A stretch of 58,000 nt of DNA from Adiantum capillus-veneris. Taxonomy: Eukaryota; Streptophyta; Polypodiopsida; Polypodiales; Pteridaceae. Positions 22,961 to 35,315 of the stretch are shown here, piece by piece. Below the pieces are notes generated by a model. The model was not told where the DNA came from and did no database searches. It was given only the letters and a program-made list of their open reading frames with translations. The stretch lies in the NCBI GenBank assembly GCA_014529385.2, contig CM043960.1, forward strand, positions 38,419,281 through 38,477,280, in the 5' to 3' direction. Every line of letters starts with the position of its first letter. Positions within the stretch are counted from its first letter, which is position 1. Both the position numbers and the translations under genes were made by a program.

Positions 22961-22972
22961 TGGTATCACAGC
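22961..22972 (+). promoter_or_regulatory. initiator-Met primer-binding site of an LTR remnant
   Basis: TGGTATCACAGC matches 11 of 12 bases of the plant initiator-Met primer site. It is preceded at one base by a possible LTR end (ATCTTCTCA). The LTR's start was not found. Confidence 0.45.
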
Positions 22973-23034
22973 TATAAAGATTTTTGGAGAAAGGTGATCA
23001 TGGAGAGACAACCACTTTTTACATGTGCATGGAT

Positions 23035-23040
<6 letters not shown>

Positions 23041-23080
<40 letters not shown>

Positions 23081-23087
23081 CCCCCCC
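23041..23087. repeat. (TC)n microsatellite with C-run
   Basis: About 19 TC units are followed by eight or nine C. It lies in the Helitron interior. Confidence 0.95.
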
Positions 23088-23505
23088 GTGATTGAGGGTG
23101 ATTGGATGAAAAAGCACACTTCTTTGCGTCCGTGAGTGTGAATGTTACTGTGTGCATGTGTGCGGGCGCGAGAGAGAGGGGTAGAGAGACAGAGAGAGAG
23201 TAGTTTTTTTTTTCGTGTGTCGAGATTACACACAGTGTGCCGAGATTACATACAGTGTGGGTTTTTGCATTACTTTGATGTGGGTCGAAAGTTAGACTCT
23301 TTAAAATAGGATGAGTGAATGCTGAGCATACTTGTAAGAGTCATAAATGAAAGAATCTACTTTAAGCTTGACTTCAATGCACAAATAAAAGGCACCGTGC
23401 CATGCCGCCGACAGTTATGACTGTGCAGAGATTACTTTTTGTGTCGAGATTAAAATTGCACGGCGCCGAAAAAATCCGCGGTCCTCATTGAATCTTGATC
23501 CTACT

Positions 23506-23553
23506 TTTCACTCCCACCTTTGATCCCTTGAGTTGGACCCCGTGTTACATATA
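23506..23553 (-). repeat. 48-bp inverted repeat, right arm
   Basis: Perfect inverse match to 18245-18292. It is followed at once by ATAT and a run of 22 G. Confidence 0.9.
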
Positions 23554-23556
23554 TAT

Positions 23557-23578
23557 GGGGGGGGGGGGGGGGGGGGGG
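23557..23578. repeat. poly(G) tract, 22 bases
   Basis: Twenty-two consecutive G, then AGAGGG. Such runs are rare in plant genomes, can form G-quadruplexes, and their length is easily miscalled. Confidence 0.9.
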
Positions 23579-23924
23579 AGAGGGAAAGGTCCAATCGAAG
23601 AAGGAGGAGGTTACGAGAACACTCGGGATGAAGCAGCCATGCGATAGAGAGGGCGAATGCCGCGCTACGACGAGCGCGGAATGCACAGAGACAGGGCCAA
23701 AAAACCCTAACTTGACAGCGCACGACGAGGCAAGGAATGGCGTGGAGCAGAAAAGCGGAGGTAGCAGTGAGAGATGAGAGATGATCTCGACGATGATGCT
23801 GGTGGTGCTGTTCGTGGGAAGACCTTCTTTTGGCAGACTCCAACAATGTGAAAACGTCACCTTGTTTAATTTCCTATCTTGCATACGCTTCATTAATTTT
23901 GTGTGGTTTTCCTTTGAGCCTCAG

Positions 23925-24076
<152 letters not shown>

Positions 24077-24547
24077 CTCTGTCAGCGCAGCAAATGTGTA
24101 CTCACTGTAGAGAGAGCTCAGAGAGCACTCACGTGTACAGATAGGAGTGTGGAAGAAGGGAAGAAAGCAATGGAATGAAATGAAATGTTATATTAAACGT
24201 CTTTCAAAGGGCCAAGGACCAAAATGACCTATTAGACCAAACTCATAAAATCTTGGTGGATCTAATACAATGTCTGATTACAAAATAAAAATGAAGTAAA
24301 GTGAAAAACTAAAATCATTACCATCATCATGGTCATCAATGCCTAAGGATGAAAATGAAGTAAAGTGAAAAACTAAAATTATTACCATCCTCATCATCAT
24401 CAATGCCCAAGGATGCACGGCATCGGGCATTGTTTGAGAAAGTATTGCATCAATGCACTAAAGAGCATCATCAATGTCCATCTCTGTAAATAGTCGTACT
24501 AGATGTTTCCCATGTCATGCTAGAATAGTCCTGAGCGCTCTGCAATG

Positions 24548-24550
<3 letters not shown>

Positions 24551-24617
<67 letters not shown>
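24551..24617. repeat. (GA)n array
   Basis: About 33 GA units following block c of the duplicated family. Confidence 0.95.
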
Positions 24618-24621
<4 letters not shown>

Positions 24622-24775
24622 CTTAAGTGTAGGAGCATGGAGGACAGGAGGGGAGAGAGACGAATTAGAGGAGAGAGATAGGGGGGGGTGCACTGATGTG
24701 AACCCCAAAGCTAAAAATCACGCAAACATTAAATTGAGATAACCTTCATCCGAACTTTGGTCGCTCAAGGAGACT

Positions 24776-24897
<122 letters not shown>

Positions 24898-25220
24898 ATT
24901 ACCATCTTCAAAACGCCAAAATGACATATGAGACCAAACTATTATATGGTGAATTTGATACCATGTCAAGAACTACTAGAATAGCTAGAACTATCAATGC
25001 CCAAGGATGAAACTGAAGTAAAGTGAAAAAAATCATTACCATCATCATCATCATCAATGCCCAAGGATGCATGGCATCGAGCATTGTTCCATGATGGGCA
25101 TTGTCCGAGAAAGTATTGCATCGATGCACTAAAGAGCATCATCAATGTCCATCTTTGTAAATAGTCGTACTAGATGTCTCCCATGTCATGCTAGAATAGT
25201 CCTGAGCGCTCTGCAATGAA

Positions 25221-25224
<4 letters not shown>

Positions 25225-25268
<44 letters not shown>
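25225..25268. repeat. (GA)n array
   Basis: About 21 GA units after the second copy of block c; the homologue of 24551-24617. Confidence 0.95.
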
Positions 25269-25269
<1 letters not shown>

Positions 25270-25388
25270 CGCACTGATGTGAACCCCAAAGCTAAAAATA
25301 AGGGCCGAGTCACACCCAATGCAGGCAGGAATAAGGGAAGAAATATTACATTAAATTGAGATAACCTTCATTTGAACTTTTGTCGCTC

Positions 25389-25544
<156 letters not shown>

Positions 25545-25700
25545 CATTACCATCTTCAAAAGGCCAAAATAACGTATGAGACCAAACCGTTATATGGTGA
25601 ATCTGATACCATGTCAAGAACTACTAGAATAGCTAGAACTGTGTGGGGTATGAGTTATCACTAACACTTAATATTACACTAAATTGAGATAACCATTTTT

Positions 25701-25706
<6 letters not shown>

Positions 25707-25768
<62 letters not shown>
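25707..25768. repeat. compound (TA)n(GA)n array
   Basis: About 12 TA units joined to about 18 GA units between blocks a and b of the third unit. Confidence 0.95.
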
Positions 25769-25771
<3 letters not shown>

Positions 25772-26063
25772 AATGAAACGATATATTTACGTCTTCAAAA
25801 GGCCAAAATGACCTATGAGATCAAACCATTACAAACTGTTGAATCAGATACCATGTCTTAGTACATATAATAAAGTATAATAGAATGAAAGTAGAAGAAC
25901 TACTCGGGTAGCTGGAACTGTGTGGGGTAGCTAGAAAAATGACCTATGGGACCAAACCGTTTCAATTTGGTGAAATGGAGATATAGATAGAGAGAGAGGG
26001 GGGGGAGAAATTGACAAATGAGAGCAAAAAGGTAATGAGAGGGAAATACAGAGATGAGGGGGG

Positions 26064-26064
<1 letters not shown>

Positions 26065-26132
<68 letters not shown>
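26065..26132. repeat. compound (TA)n(GA)n array near the Helitron 3' end
   Basis: About 12-13 TA units joined to about 20 GA units, 30 bp before the terminal hairpin. Same structure as 25707-25768. Confidence 0.95.
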
Positions 26133-26136
<4 letters not shown>

Positions 26137-26162
26137 TGGTTTGAGGGTAAGAGGGGCCATGC

Positions 26163-26191
26163 CGCCGCCGAAGGTGGCGCTGTTTTACTAG
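26163..26191 (+). other. Helitron 3' hairpin and CTAG end
   Basis: CGCCGCC pairs with GGTGGCG around a GAA loop (26163-26179), including one G-T pair. CTGTTTTA and the terminal CTAG follow (end 26191), and the next base is T. This fits the 3' terminator of rolling-circle transposons. Confidence 0.65.
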
Positions 26192-27596
26192 TGTCAAATT
26201 AATAGTCCTTGACATCTTGAGTTATCAACTCTAAGGTGTCGGGTGATAGTGTTGTGTAGAACAATAAGTTTTGGAAGCTCAGAGTCCTTTAAGCTGCTAG
26301 TAGTACTTGTGAGGACTAAGTTATGAGTTCAAAATTTGAACTGATGATTGTGTGTATGTCTGTGTTTCTTTCCAAAAGATGAAAGCCGTTAAAAGTGTTT
26401 ATGAGTTTGAAATAGACACTTTTTTTTTGGTAATGTGTTTGAAATACACACACACACACTTTTTTTGTGAATCAGAGTTGATTAATTTACAAGTTGGAAA
26501 CCTCAAACTGAGGAAAACCCCTGAAAGGAAGAGGTACATAAAGGAGATCTATATGATGCTCCGAGGGCTAGAAACGGTCAAAGTAAATTATGTATGCATC
26601 AAGACTAATATCCCCAGCCTCATATGCAAAATGCAATGCTTGGCCAAGCAACGATTTAAAATAGGGAAACAGGCAACATCTATGCCTAGCCAGATGGCCC
26701 GCAGAACCCAAAATCTGACCCAAGCAAAAAAGACTGCAAATTGGGACTACGGAGATTGAAGTGTCCCAAAAAGCCAAAACCGTTTGTGCCTTCTAGGAAC
26801 ACCTCCCACAGGTGTTTCGCCTTGTTAATATCTTCAAATGCTTCTATGCATGTGAATATCATTTTTGCAATTTTGCACAACATTTAGTAGGTGAGATCTT
26901 GTAACAGAAATTGATAATTACTATAGAAAAGGATATGTACATTTTTCTTTCTCAATTTTGTTGGCTCTGGTTTAGAGGCAACCATAAAAGCTAAGGAGTA
27001 TGCAAGGATATACATTTTATGTATATTTCTCTTTCTCAATTTTGTGGCTTTGGCTGTTTGAGGTAGCCATGTGGGCTACCTATTGCACACTATAATCGCC
27101 AAGTTTTTTTTCCATTATGGACACCCAACACCTGCTCACATGCTCTGATAGAAGATCTCGAGCCTTGGAAAAGTTTGCGACATTCGGCTCGTGCAAACAA
27201 GTTGTCGACAGTGAAGCTGTGGAGCTCCCTTTTCACACTAAGGCCATCAAGTTCAAGTTTTTGGGTCTTTTTGGGAGTGGCCAAGAGACTCCGTCTACAA
27301 CTGGAAACAATTCGGCAAGAACCAATAGCAGCAAGAACTTTATTGCTAATGGCAAGGATAATTTTAAGCAAGGCAATCTAAGCTTGCAATTTTGAGGCTT
27401 CATATTCAAAGTGGGTGCAACGACCATGGACGTGGATGGAAACAATGACCCTAACAATATTTTTTGCAAATATGCAGGTGACACTTGGCCTCCTTTGGAT
27501 GCCGATTTCTTTAATGCATTTGATGATGACTTCGATGACTCTGACATTGCTTAATCTCTCTCGTCCATTACACAACCCTTTTTGGAAGATGGTATA

Positions 27597-27635
<39 letters not shown>

Positions 27636-29585
27636 TATAGGAATGAAGGCCATTTAGTTAATGGTGGTTTCTTTCCTTTCACTAAGAGGTTTTTGAGTTT
27701 TAGATTGATCTATTGAGCTGATTCGATTGGACAGTCACTCTTTTTGGTGGGTAAATTCAGACAGTGACAAAGTGATGACAATATTTTGAGTTCTGTTGGT
27801 CTCTCTCTCTCTCTCTCTCGCCTGTCAATTAATCTCTCTTTTGCTATTCATCAACTCCAATCAAAACAAACTAGTCAGCAACTCCATAAGATGTTATTAC
27901 ATAAAATGTTTCCCATTAAAAACATGCATGGTAGCATGACATTTATCCAATTCTTTTGCATGCCAATCAATCTCATGACCAAGCACCCGCACCCAGAGGA
28001 GCCGATCAGACTCAAAGATAATTAGATAATAATATCGTCATAATTACCACCCACTACTTTATTACGACACATTGTTTGTCAAATTAGTTAAGCACGTAAG
28101 TATAATACATAGCCAATATGACAATAGGGCATAGAAGAGTTCATAATAGAGAATGAAGGTATATATAATCATCATTAGCTAAAATATAGGAAAACAGAAA
28201 GAGCATCTGACAGGGATGAAGAATATGGCAACAATGATAATCCGAGGACTCTTAGACAAAACTACAGTTCTAGGCATATCTTTTGATGGGCACAAGGATC
28301 TCATCTCTCTCTTTACAAAATCCTAATGGGACACTTTACAAAGCTGCTACCACAACGCAATCTAGATCCTCCTTGGGGAACGTCATAACACTCAGGGCAT
28401 TGAGGTGTATGACTCACTATGAATAGCTTGCCATAGTAGTAGCTAGACATATTCGGTAAAGTATCCACCATGGGCCAAAGGTCAAAGTAATCAATACAAT
28501 AGCATAAACTAAGTACTCTCATTTATAAGCTAAAGTATTGTCTCATTTAAACAATCCATGATAACCAAGTTTTAGTTGAACTTGTAGTTGCCAAATAGAA
28601 CCCTCTCCCTACTATGTCTGCTGATTGCTATCTCGGTTCTTGGAACAAAGATACAACTATGCAAGAAATGATCACTTCTTTTCTTAACCTTTTTCACAAA
28701 GCATTGGCCCGATAATGTGCAATTATAAGGTAATGGAATTTGTAGTTTTTTCTTCTTTGCCATTATCTTCATTGTTGAACTACGGAGTCCTACTTTAGCA
28801 TATCCAAATAGTTGGTCAAACTTGTTTTCTTTCATTGGAAAACAATCCCAACTTCTTACCAATTTTATCATTAATGGCTTTGAAATTTAATATTAATGTA
28901 TTTAGTTTATGGTTAATTTGTTGTTGAAATCAACAAGAAATAATCTTTAGAGACTTGTCTTTGAGAAACACCTTTGTAGATCAAGCTAAGTACAATGCCA
29001 CCATATTTAAAACCCTTCAGGTATGAAATTTCTCATTACATTTCTATAATATAAATTTAGCAAGATCATTCTAATTATCTTTGCTTAGTAATCTCTCTCT
29101 ATGTATTTTTAGACCCATATACCATATATATTTAATACACCACCCAAGTGCTTATTCCACACCCCTTCTTATCTTAAGATCTTTGACTTTTCCCCTACTC
29201 TCTAAACAACAATCCACTAGTTTAATATAGGTTTGACAAATTAATGCTTTTTATATTTAAATTCTTTTAAGTGACCCTCTTTGCAAATATTCTCATATCC
29301 AAGAAACTTTGCAACAAGGAAGAGCACCATCGCACACTTTTAGATGGCAAAGCCCTTTCACTTATTTCAATTGTGTTATAAACTGTAGATTCAATTCACT
29401 CTAACATTATGACAGTGTACTTACATTTATTTGAATCTACACTGAGATAACTTGTCATACTACCACTTACATAAGCTCAATTGATTTGGGATTCTTCAAC
29501 ATTTGTTACTTACTTCATCATTTCAACCTACTCCAATTTGGTACCAAACATGTAATAAATGTTTCGTTTTTTTAATGCCTTGTCT
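26192..29585. other. no recognised gene
   Basis: A 135-codon plus frame (26352-26759) and a 65-codon minus frame (26686-26883) resemble nothing I know. A plus frame from ATG 27117 to TAA 27554 is interrupted by one TGA (27393-27395) and ends in the acidic tail FNAFDDDFDDSDIA; it may be a broken exon. A (TA)n run lies at 27599-27632. 28000-29585 is AT-rich without readable frames. Confidence 0.4.
27117..27554 (+). pseudogene. unrecognised frame with one stop and acidic tail
   Basis: The frame has 92 codons from ATG 27117, one TGA, then 52 more codons in the same frame. The first part is Ser/Asn-rich at its end, the second part very acidic. No family match comes to mind, and the opposite strand is open over much of the same stretch, so coding is uncertain. 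There is no good splice pair to remove the stop. Confidence 0.25.
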
Positions 29586-29589
29586 AGTC

Positions 29590-29835
29590 CATTGGTCACG
29601 TGTACACATTGTCGATTTAGGCAGTGTGTAAATGCTCATCTCGATGTAGGTTTGCCAATTTAGGCAACACCAACTATACATGCAGATCCACCAGTTTAGG
29701 CAGCACGAGTGAAGATTCACCAATTTAGGCAGCACACCAACAAAGTACATATTCATTATTCTAAACAACATTAAGTGTAGATCTGTCGGTTTAGGCAGCA
29801 CAAGTGTAGATTTGCCGATTTAAGTAGATAAGGTT
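29590..29835 (+). repeat. degenerate minisatellite, plus-strand copy
   Basis: Six or seven units built on 'GATTTAGGCAGCA' followed by 'GTGTAGATTTGCC'. They are the same family as the block at 1730-1915/2657-2700, in inverse orientation. Spacing varies from about 28 to 60 bp. Confidence 0.75.
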
Positions 29836-30463
29836 TTTTGAGGACCATTGGCTTTATTTCCACTGTTAACGTCTTCTTGGGGATCCATTTGTACTTTGGC
29901 TGTGGAGAGGGTTGATTAAATTGTCAAGTGGATTGCTTTGGTCTCCATTGCAAGGTTTTAATGGTTGGTTGGGGTCGGTTGGATTGGTTTTACTTCAATA
30001 TCTATTTGTACTTGTGTTGGCTTGCTTTAGTGTTTGTGGTTGTTTGGGCTACTGTTTTCAAGTATAACTACGGTGAGGGTATTGAGGTTCTTTTGTTTGC
30101 TACTTTGTTTTGCTAACCATTGGTGCGTTGTTGGCTTTGGTAACCAAATTTACTTTGACTAAATTGCCATGATGGATTTCTTCACCCAGACCTGCCTTGT
30201 AGCTTGTCCATTAAAGTGTCCTACATGCTTAGGCTGTATCATTGGATGTGGTTTTGTATTAATGGATGTACCTCCCAAATATAATCACTTTGTGCCAAAG
30301 TAGTGACATAAGAAGTTTTGTTAAGTTGAAATTTTAAGGTGTTTCCTTGCCAATCAGGAACTGCTTTATAAGTGCGCATCCATGATACACCTAGTATGAC
30401 TGCTTCATTAAGATCTTGTTTGCCATTACATGAAATTGGTGTGGGAATTGATGGTTGTCAATG

Positions 30464-30655
30464 TCATTTGCTTGACTCAAACTGACCATCATCCCTCAGT
30501 TTTGCAACTTTGAGCTTGATTTGATTTGTCGTTAATGGTACATCTGACATCTTCATGTATGTGGAGTATGTCATGGCATTGGCTTGTGCTCTAGTGTTTA
30601 TAAGTGCTTGCCCAGGTGATCCATCTGCTAGTTGTATACAAATGCGTACATCCAT
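30464..30655 (-). pseudogene. aspartic-protease-like tail after integrase
   Basis: The frame includes ALINTRAQANAMTYSTYMKM, which resembles retroviral-type proteases of plant gypsy elements (ALIDTGAs.NvMpysvy) with the D-T-G triad changed to N-T-R. It lies about 100 bp after the integrase C-terminus. The element's usual protease is present elsewhere (about 35700), so this is either a second domain or the start of another truncated element. Confidence 0.5.
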
Positions 30656-30760
30656 ACCTTCAAGCCAATTTGGATCTATCTAAATTGCATCAATTGGAGG
30701 AGGTGTTGTTGCAAGCTGCTGAAATTGGGCGTTGTTCTGTCATCCCTTGCACTTTAAAAT

Positions 30761-30961
30761 TCACAGCTTTGCTTCATCTTGAGCTTGTGCTTGAATATCT
30801 TGGGCTTGTTTCTTTCGTTCTACAATGTTGTGGATCTTCTTCATTATTTTTGTGGTTAGTGGTAACTGATATTTCTTCAACCTATAGCCACTAATCCAGC
30901 TGGACATCTCTTCTCCCTCTAATGTCGCAAGTTTTATGGCTCCACTGGATGATACTACCAC
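30761..30961 (-). pseudogene. integrase C-terminus of copy A
   Basis: GAIKLATLEGEEMSSWISGY followed by RLKKY matches the end of integrase in Tat/Athila-like gypsy elements, also seen in the ORF at 55932-57275 and its read-through ('LANLDGTPH...VNGYRLKKY'). It is followed by a short Gln/Ala-rich stretch. Confidence 0.7.
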
Positions 30962-31380
30962 TAATCACAAATGGGCCATTTCCTCGCTTTTTAACTTTTT
31001 GGAGTGTTGTTTTAAGATATAGACTAATACAGATTCACCCTTTTTATACTCCATTTTGAACATGGAACTCCTTCATGCATCAATTTTGTGCATAGATGCC
31101 GACGAAAGCTTGTAAGCGTATTTCATTTAGCTTTCCTCGCTCGTCAACTCTTTTTTGACAGCTCGTGGCATATCCACTCTATATTTTTGGCTACTCAAAG
31201 TGTAGGAATCATGAATTCCATGGGTAGTACAACATTAAGCTCAAGCACCATATTAAAAGGTGCTATTCCAAATGCCATTTTATAAGAAGTACGTTATGCC
31301 CAAAGTGCTAAGTGTAACTTTTGGTGCCAATCTGCTCTTCTCACTCACTATCTTTGTGAGCATTGTGCATAAAATCTTGT

Positions 31381-31704
31381 TTGTGCTCTCTCCTTGTCTG
31401 TTAGCTTGAGGTGTTATGGTGCTAATTTATGATGAACTACCATGCATTCATCCAACAATAATTCAATCACTTCATTTAGAAAGTGAGTCCCTCTATAGCT
31501 GACTATTTCAATCTGTAGCCTATATCTTGTAAACACATTGCGTTGTGCTCTATCACTGCCTATTAGCTTGAGGTGATATGGTGCTCATTTACAATGAACT
31601 ACCATGAATTCATCCAACAAGAATTCCATCACTTCGTTTAGGAAGTGAATCCCTTTGTTGCTCACTATTTCAAATCAGTAGCTTATATCTTGTAAACACA
31701 TTCT
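31381..31704 (-). repeat. 162-bp in-frame tandem duplication of integrase core
   Basis: 31381-31542 and 31543-31704 are direct copies. Each encodes, on the minus strand, the block around the second catalytic Asp of integrase and the following stretch (IEIVS.(R/K)G.HFLNEV, then LLDE.MVVH). The usual SDRG is SNKG in one copy and SYRG in the other. The period is 54 codons. Confidence 0.85.
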
Positions 31705-32120
31705 TGTATAAGAAATGTGTTGTCATTTTTGCATCATTTTTATGTACTTTGGATTTAATCCATTTGGTTAGATAATTGGTGGCCACAATGATATATTGAG
31801 CATGCGTACAATATGCAGGAGGTGCTATTGGTCCGACAAAGTCTATGCCCTACTTGGCAAAAGCCCTTGTTCCCGTCATAGGTCATAGAGGTATTTTGTC
31901 TCTCTGCATAGGTGTTTTCTTCTGTTAACACTCATCACATATCTTCACATATTGTTTTGCATCCATAACAAGGTCGGCCACCAAATTCTTGCAGCAAGAA
32001 TTGATTTTGTGGTTTAATCTGCAAAAAAATGTCCTCCTGCTTATCCAACATGAGTTTGCTCAAGAATTGGAATATATTCATCTTCAATAGCACACATTAG
32101 CAATTGATTTTCCTTTTCTC
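31705..32120 (-). pseudogene. integrase zinc region and core start, copy A
   Basis: The minus strand reads, with shifts, AGGHFFAD (about 32010), AARIWWPTL, then GIDFVGPIAPPAY and IIVATNYLTKWIKSK. These are the zinc-binding end and the first catalytic Asp (GIDF) of a Tat/Athila-type integrase. Confidence 0.7.
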
Positions 32121-32250
32121 TCTTGTAAAGGTGATCCTCAATCAACACATAATTCTCTATTTTGGTTTGAATAAATTTCATTCCTGATCTACTCAACCTC
32201 TCTGGAAAGATTTATTTGGTTAGATAATCCACAATATACGAGCTTCAATT

Positions 32251-32590
32251 AGGTGCTACTACTACTCTGAACAGTGTTGAATGTTCTATAGGTGCTTGAT
32301 TTGCACAAAGGCTACAGGAACTGATGTAGTCATGAATACTTCTCTGCATTCTCGACTAGTATACACCAAGTCTCATCAATCTCTAAAATGTTTGCACTTT
32401 TTCGTTATGTATTCCCGTGGGTTGCACAGGAGCTACTATTACTCTGAACAATGTTGAATGTTCTATAGGTGCCTGATTTGCACAAAGGCTACATGAGAAC
32501 CCTTCTCTGCATTCTCGACTAGTATACACCAAGTCTCATCAATCTCTAAAATGTTTGCACTTTTCCGTTATGTATTCCCGTGGGTTGGCT
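32251..32590 (-). repeat. ~177-bp tandem duplication
   Basis: 32251-32427 and 32428-32590 are direct copies differing by a few bases and a short deletion. The segment lies between RNase H and integrase of copy A. Confidence 0.85.
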
Positions 32591-33203
32591 CAAGTACATG
32601 TTTCTCTTGGGCTAGCTCTATGTATAGCCTCAATAGTTTTGTCATTTCCTTGCTTGTATAGTCTTCTAGCTATTAGCACAAGTGTGCATATCTACTCAAT
32701 GATTGATGGCTACCTTTCAATCTGTAGTGAATCAATGGTGAGCCAAGGTATGACATGTTTTCTCCACCTTGGAACCATTTCGATATTGAAAAGATAAGAG
32801 TCTCCAAGTCATCGTTGACTCCCTTTTGTGTTTCTCCATGAGTCAATCTAAAGGAATGGTCAGTCGTCTGATGTGTAGTCCCTTTCTTGATATTACGATG
32901 AAATCAAACTCAAGCAATATGATAAACCATCAAACAATATGTCCCGTATTGCAAGATTTGTTCGCCAAGTATAATAGTGCTTGATGATCCACAAACAACA
33001 CAAACTTATTGCGAGAAGGTAGTGTCTAAAATTTTTCATAGCTTAGACCATTCCTAACCCTTCTCTCTCGGTGGTCATATAATTCTTTTCATCACTATTA
33101 AGCTGTCTGCTGGAGTACCAGATGGGAGAATTTCTCTAGGCTGTGCTAAGATGCATTTGATATCATATGTTGATTCACTGTCATGGAGATGAAAGATCGT
33201 TGT

Positions 33204-33422
33204 CTAATGAGGAGCTTTTAGAATTGGAGCAAAATATAATCTTTGCTTCAATTGCTGGAATGCTTCTTCACATTTGTCGGTCCACTCAAATTTTGTGATA
33301 AGTGTATAAAGAGGTTTGGCAATGATTTCATACATATACAAGAATATTCTATAGTAACCACAATGGCCCATGAAGGCTTGTACCTCCCTAATTTTCATTG
33401 GTCTAGGTAGAGAAACAATCAC
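33204..33422 (-). pseudogene. RT-RNase H connection of copy A
   Basis: The frame reads SLPRPMKIREVQAFMGHCGY, then a stretch ending AFQQLKQRLYFAPILKAP, the highly conserved link between gypsy reverse transcriptase and RNase H. RNase H itself (32700-33200) is decayed. Confidence 0.8.
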
Positions 33423-33557
33423 TTGAATCTTTTCAAGATCAGTGGATATGCCATTCTTGGATACAACGTGCTCTAAAATTTTCCCTTATCTTACCATGAA
33501 GACACATTTTTCTGGGTTGTAGATGTGGTGGTTTTCACTTCTCAAAGATCTTATTTA

Positions 33558-33686
33558 GATGTTCTATGTGCTCGTTTCACAGGAGAGAATGCACATATAA
33601 CTCATCCATGCAAATTTCTAAGGATGCTCTATGTGCTCATTCCACAAGAGAGAATGCACACATAAGTCGTCCATGTAAATTTCTAA
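33558..33686 (-). repeat. 64-bp tandem duplication of the RT active site
   Basis: Two direct copies of about 64 bp. The minus strand reads EIYMDDLCVHS in one copy (YxDD intact) and a changed version (CMDEL) in the other. As 64 is not a multiple of three, the duplication alone breaks the polyprotein. Confidence 0.85.
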
Positions 33687-33689
33687 GAA

Positions 33690-34181
33690 TTGTCTTAAAT
33701 ATTCTTTAAATGCATGACTCATCAACCTTTGGAATGTGGCAAGTGCATTGGTCAAACCAAATGGCAATGAATCAATAAGCAAATATGTACCATTCTATCA
33801 CGAAGGCTGTCTTATGCTGATCCTTAGGCTTTATAGCAAGCTCATTGTAGCCTGAAAAGCCATCCAAAAAACTATAAGCTTCCTTGCCTACAACTCTCTC
33901 AATCACATGAGTAGTAATTGGTAGGGGATAGTTGTCTTTGATGGTAGTAGCATTTACTTATTTTTAGATTCACACAAACTTGCAATTTTCTATTCTTCTT
34001 GGGTACTACCATAATTGGTGACATCCAATCTGTGTGTTCGATCTTGTAAACTCCACTTCCCTAAGCTTCTGTATCTCCTCTTTGTCCTTTTTGGAAAAAA
34101 ATTCATTGTATATATAGGGACATTGTCTGCAAGGCTTTGCATCACTCTTAAGGGTATTGTATGTTGACAAATACTGGGCAA
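33690..34181 (-). pseudogene. reverse transcriptase, N-terminal half, copy A
   Basis: Minus-strand frames contain the HTIPLRVM...YTMNFFPK block that precedes gypsy RT fingers, then THRLDVTNYGSTQEE and, after shifts, SFLDGFSGYNELAIKPKDQ, the palm block with its first catalytic Asp. Stops separate the pieces. Confidence 0.75.
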
Positions 34182-35315
34182 TTACTCAAATCTACTCTCT
34201 TAAGGTCCTTGTATGACCATGCAAACACATCTCTAAATTGTTTGAGTGTGGCTATTAATAGCTACTCCTCCTCCTCACTAAGGTCAATGGAATTATATGC
34301 CGGCTTTGGTTCCTCTCCAGGTTCAACTAAGTCAATGTGTTTAACTTTTTCAAGTCCATCGTAGGATGTCCCCGGTTCCTTAAGTTCTCTCATCAAGTGC
34401 TGAACTATGATCTCTCAATCGTGTATTGTGTACTTTTTGTAGTGAGAAGGTGCATCAAATTTGTCTACTTCTGATCCCTCTTCACTCTCCATTTCTGTTT
34501 TCCGAACCTCTTTCAAGGTTTACTTCAATTTTTGGTACTAGGTTTTTATTCTTTTTTGTCATCCTTAATGATGTTTTACTTGTGCTTTTTCCTTGCTATG
34601 TTTCTTGGGATTGATCCTTGTTGAAGCTGATTTTGCACATTCTTGTGTAATTTTTTCTTGGACACAGTCATTTGCTCCTAAGAGCATCGAATACTACATT
34701 TTTCTCTTCAAAAGAGGCATATGTTTTTCTTGCATGTGCTTTTGTTTCTCGTTCATTTGGTTCGGTACCTTTCTTATCTTTTAAACTTCTGGTTAGGGAA
34801 ATAATAAAAGATTGCCTCTTTCTTGTTTGGTTTTGTTTTGTTATCAGAGCTACTTGATAGCTTGTCCTCAACATCTCTCTCTAGCATATTGTCTCGTGAA
34901 TCCTAGAGTTCTTCGTCGCTTTCATTGCTCAGATCTCTTATGGAGATTTCATCAACTATGCGCTTGCACTCAATTGTTTCCCGAGTGTTTGAATTATCGG
35001 TCTTTGACCCTGATTCCAAAATAACACTCACCATATGGAAGGGTGCTATGCCAAAACCCTCTTCATCAGAGAACTTTGTTGGGGTTGTTTCCTTCACACA
35101 TACATCTAGAGTATCCAAAATTTGGTCCCATCCAAAGGTTCAAACAAATATTTTGGAAATGGTTCTCGAATATAGTCATTACCCTCCACTGGTCTCTCTA
35201 GAATGTAGTCCTCTTTGATCATGCTCTCACATTCAAATGCTCCACACATCCAAACATATGCTTTGTTATGCAATCATGCAGTTATTTGTTTTCCATTGAC
35301 CATAGTTCAGTCAAA

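Noticed and set aside
18245-23553. DNA transposon bounded by the 48-bp inverted repeat
   Set aside because: No target duplication, no transposase, and clear Helitron-type ends lie outside both arms. Kept only as an unexplained repeat.
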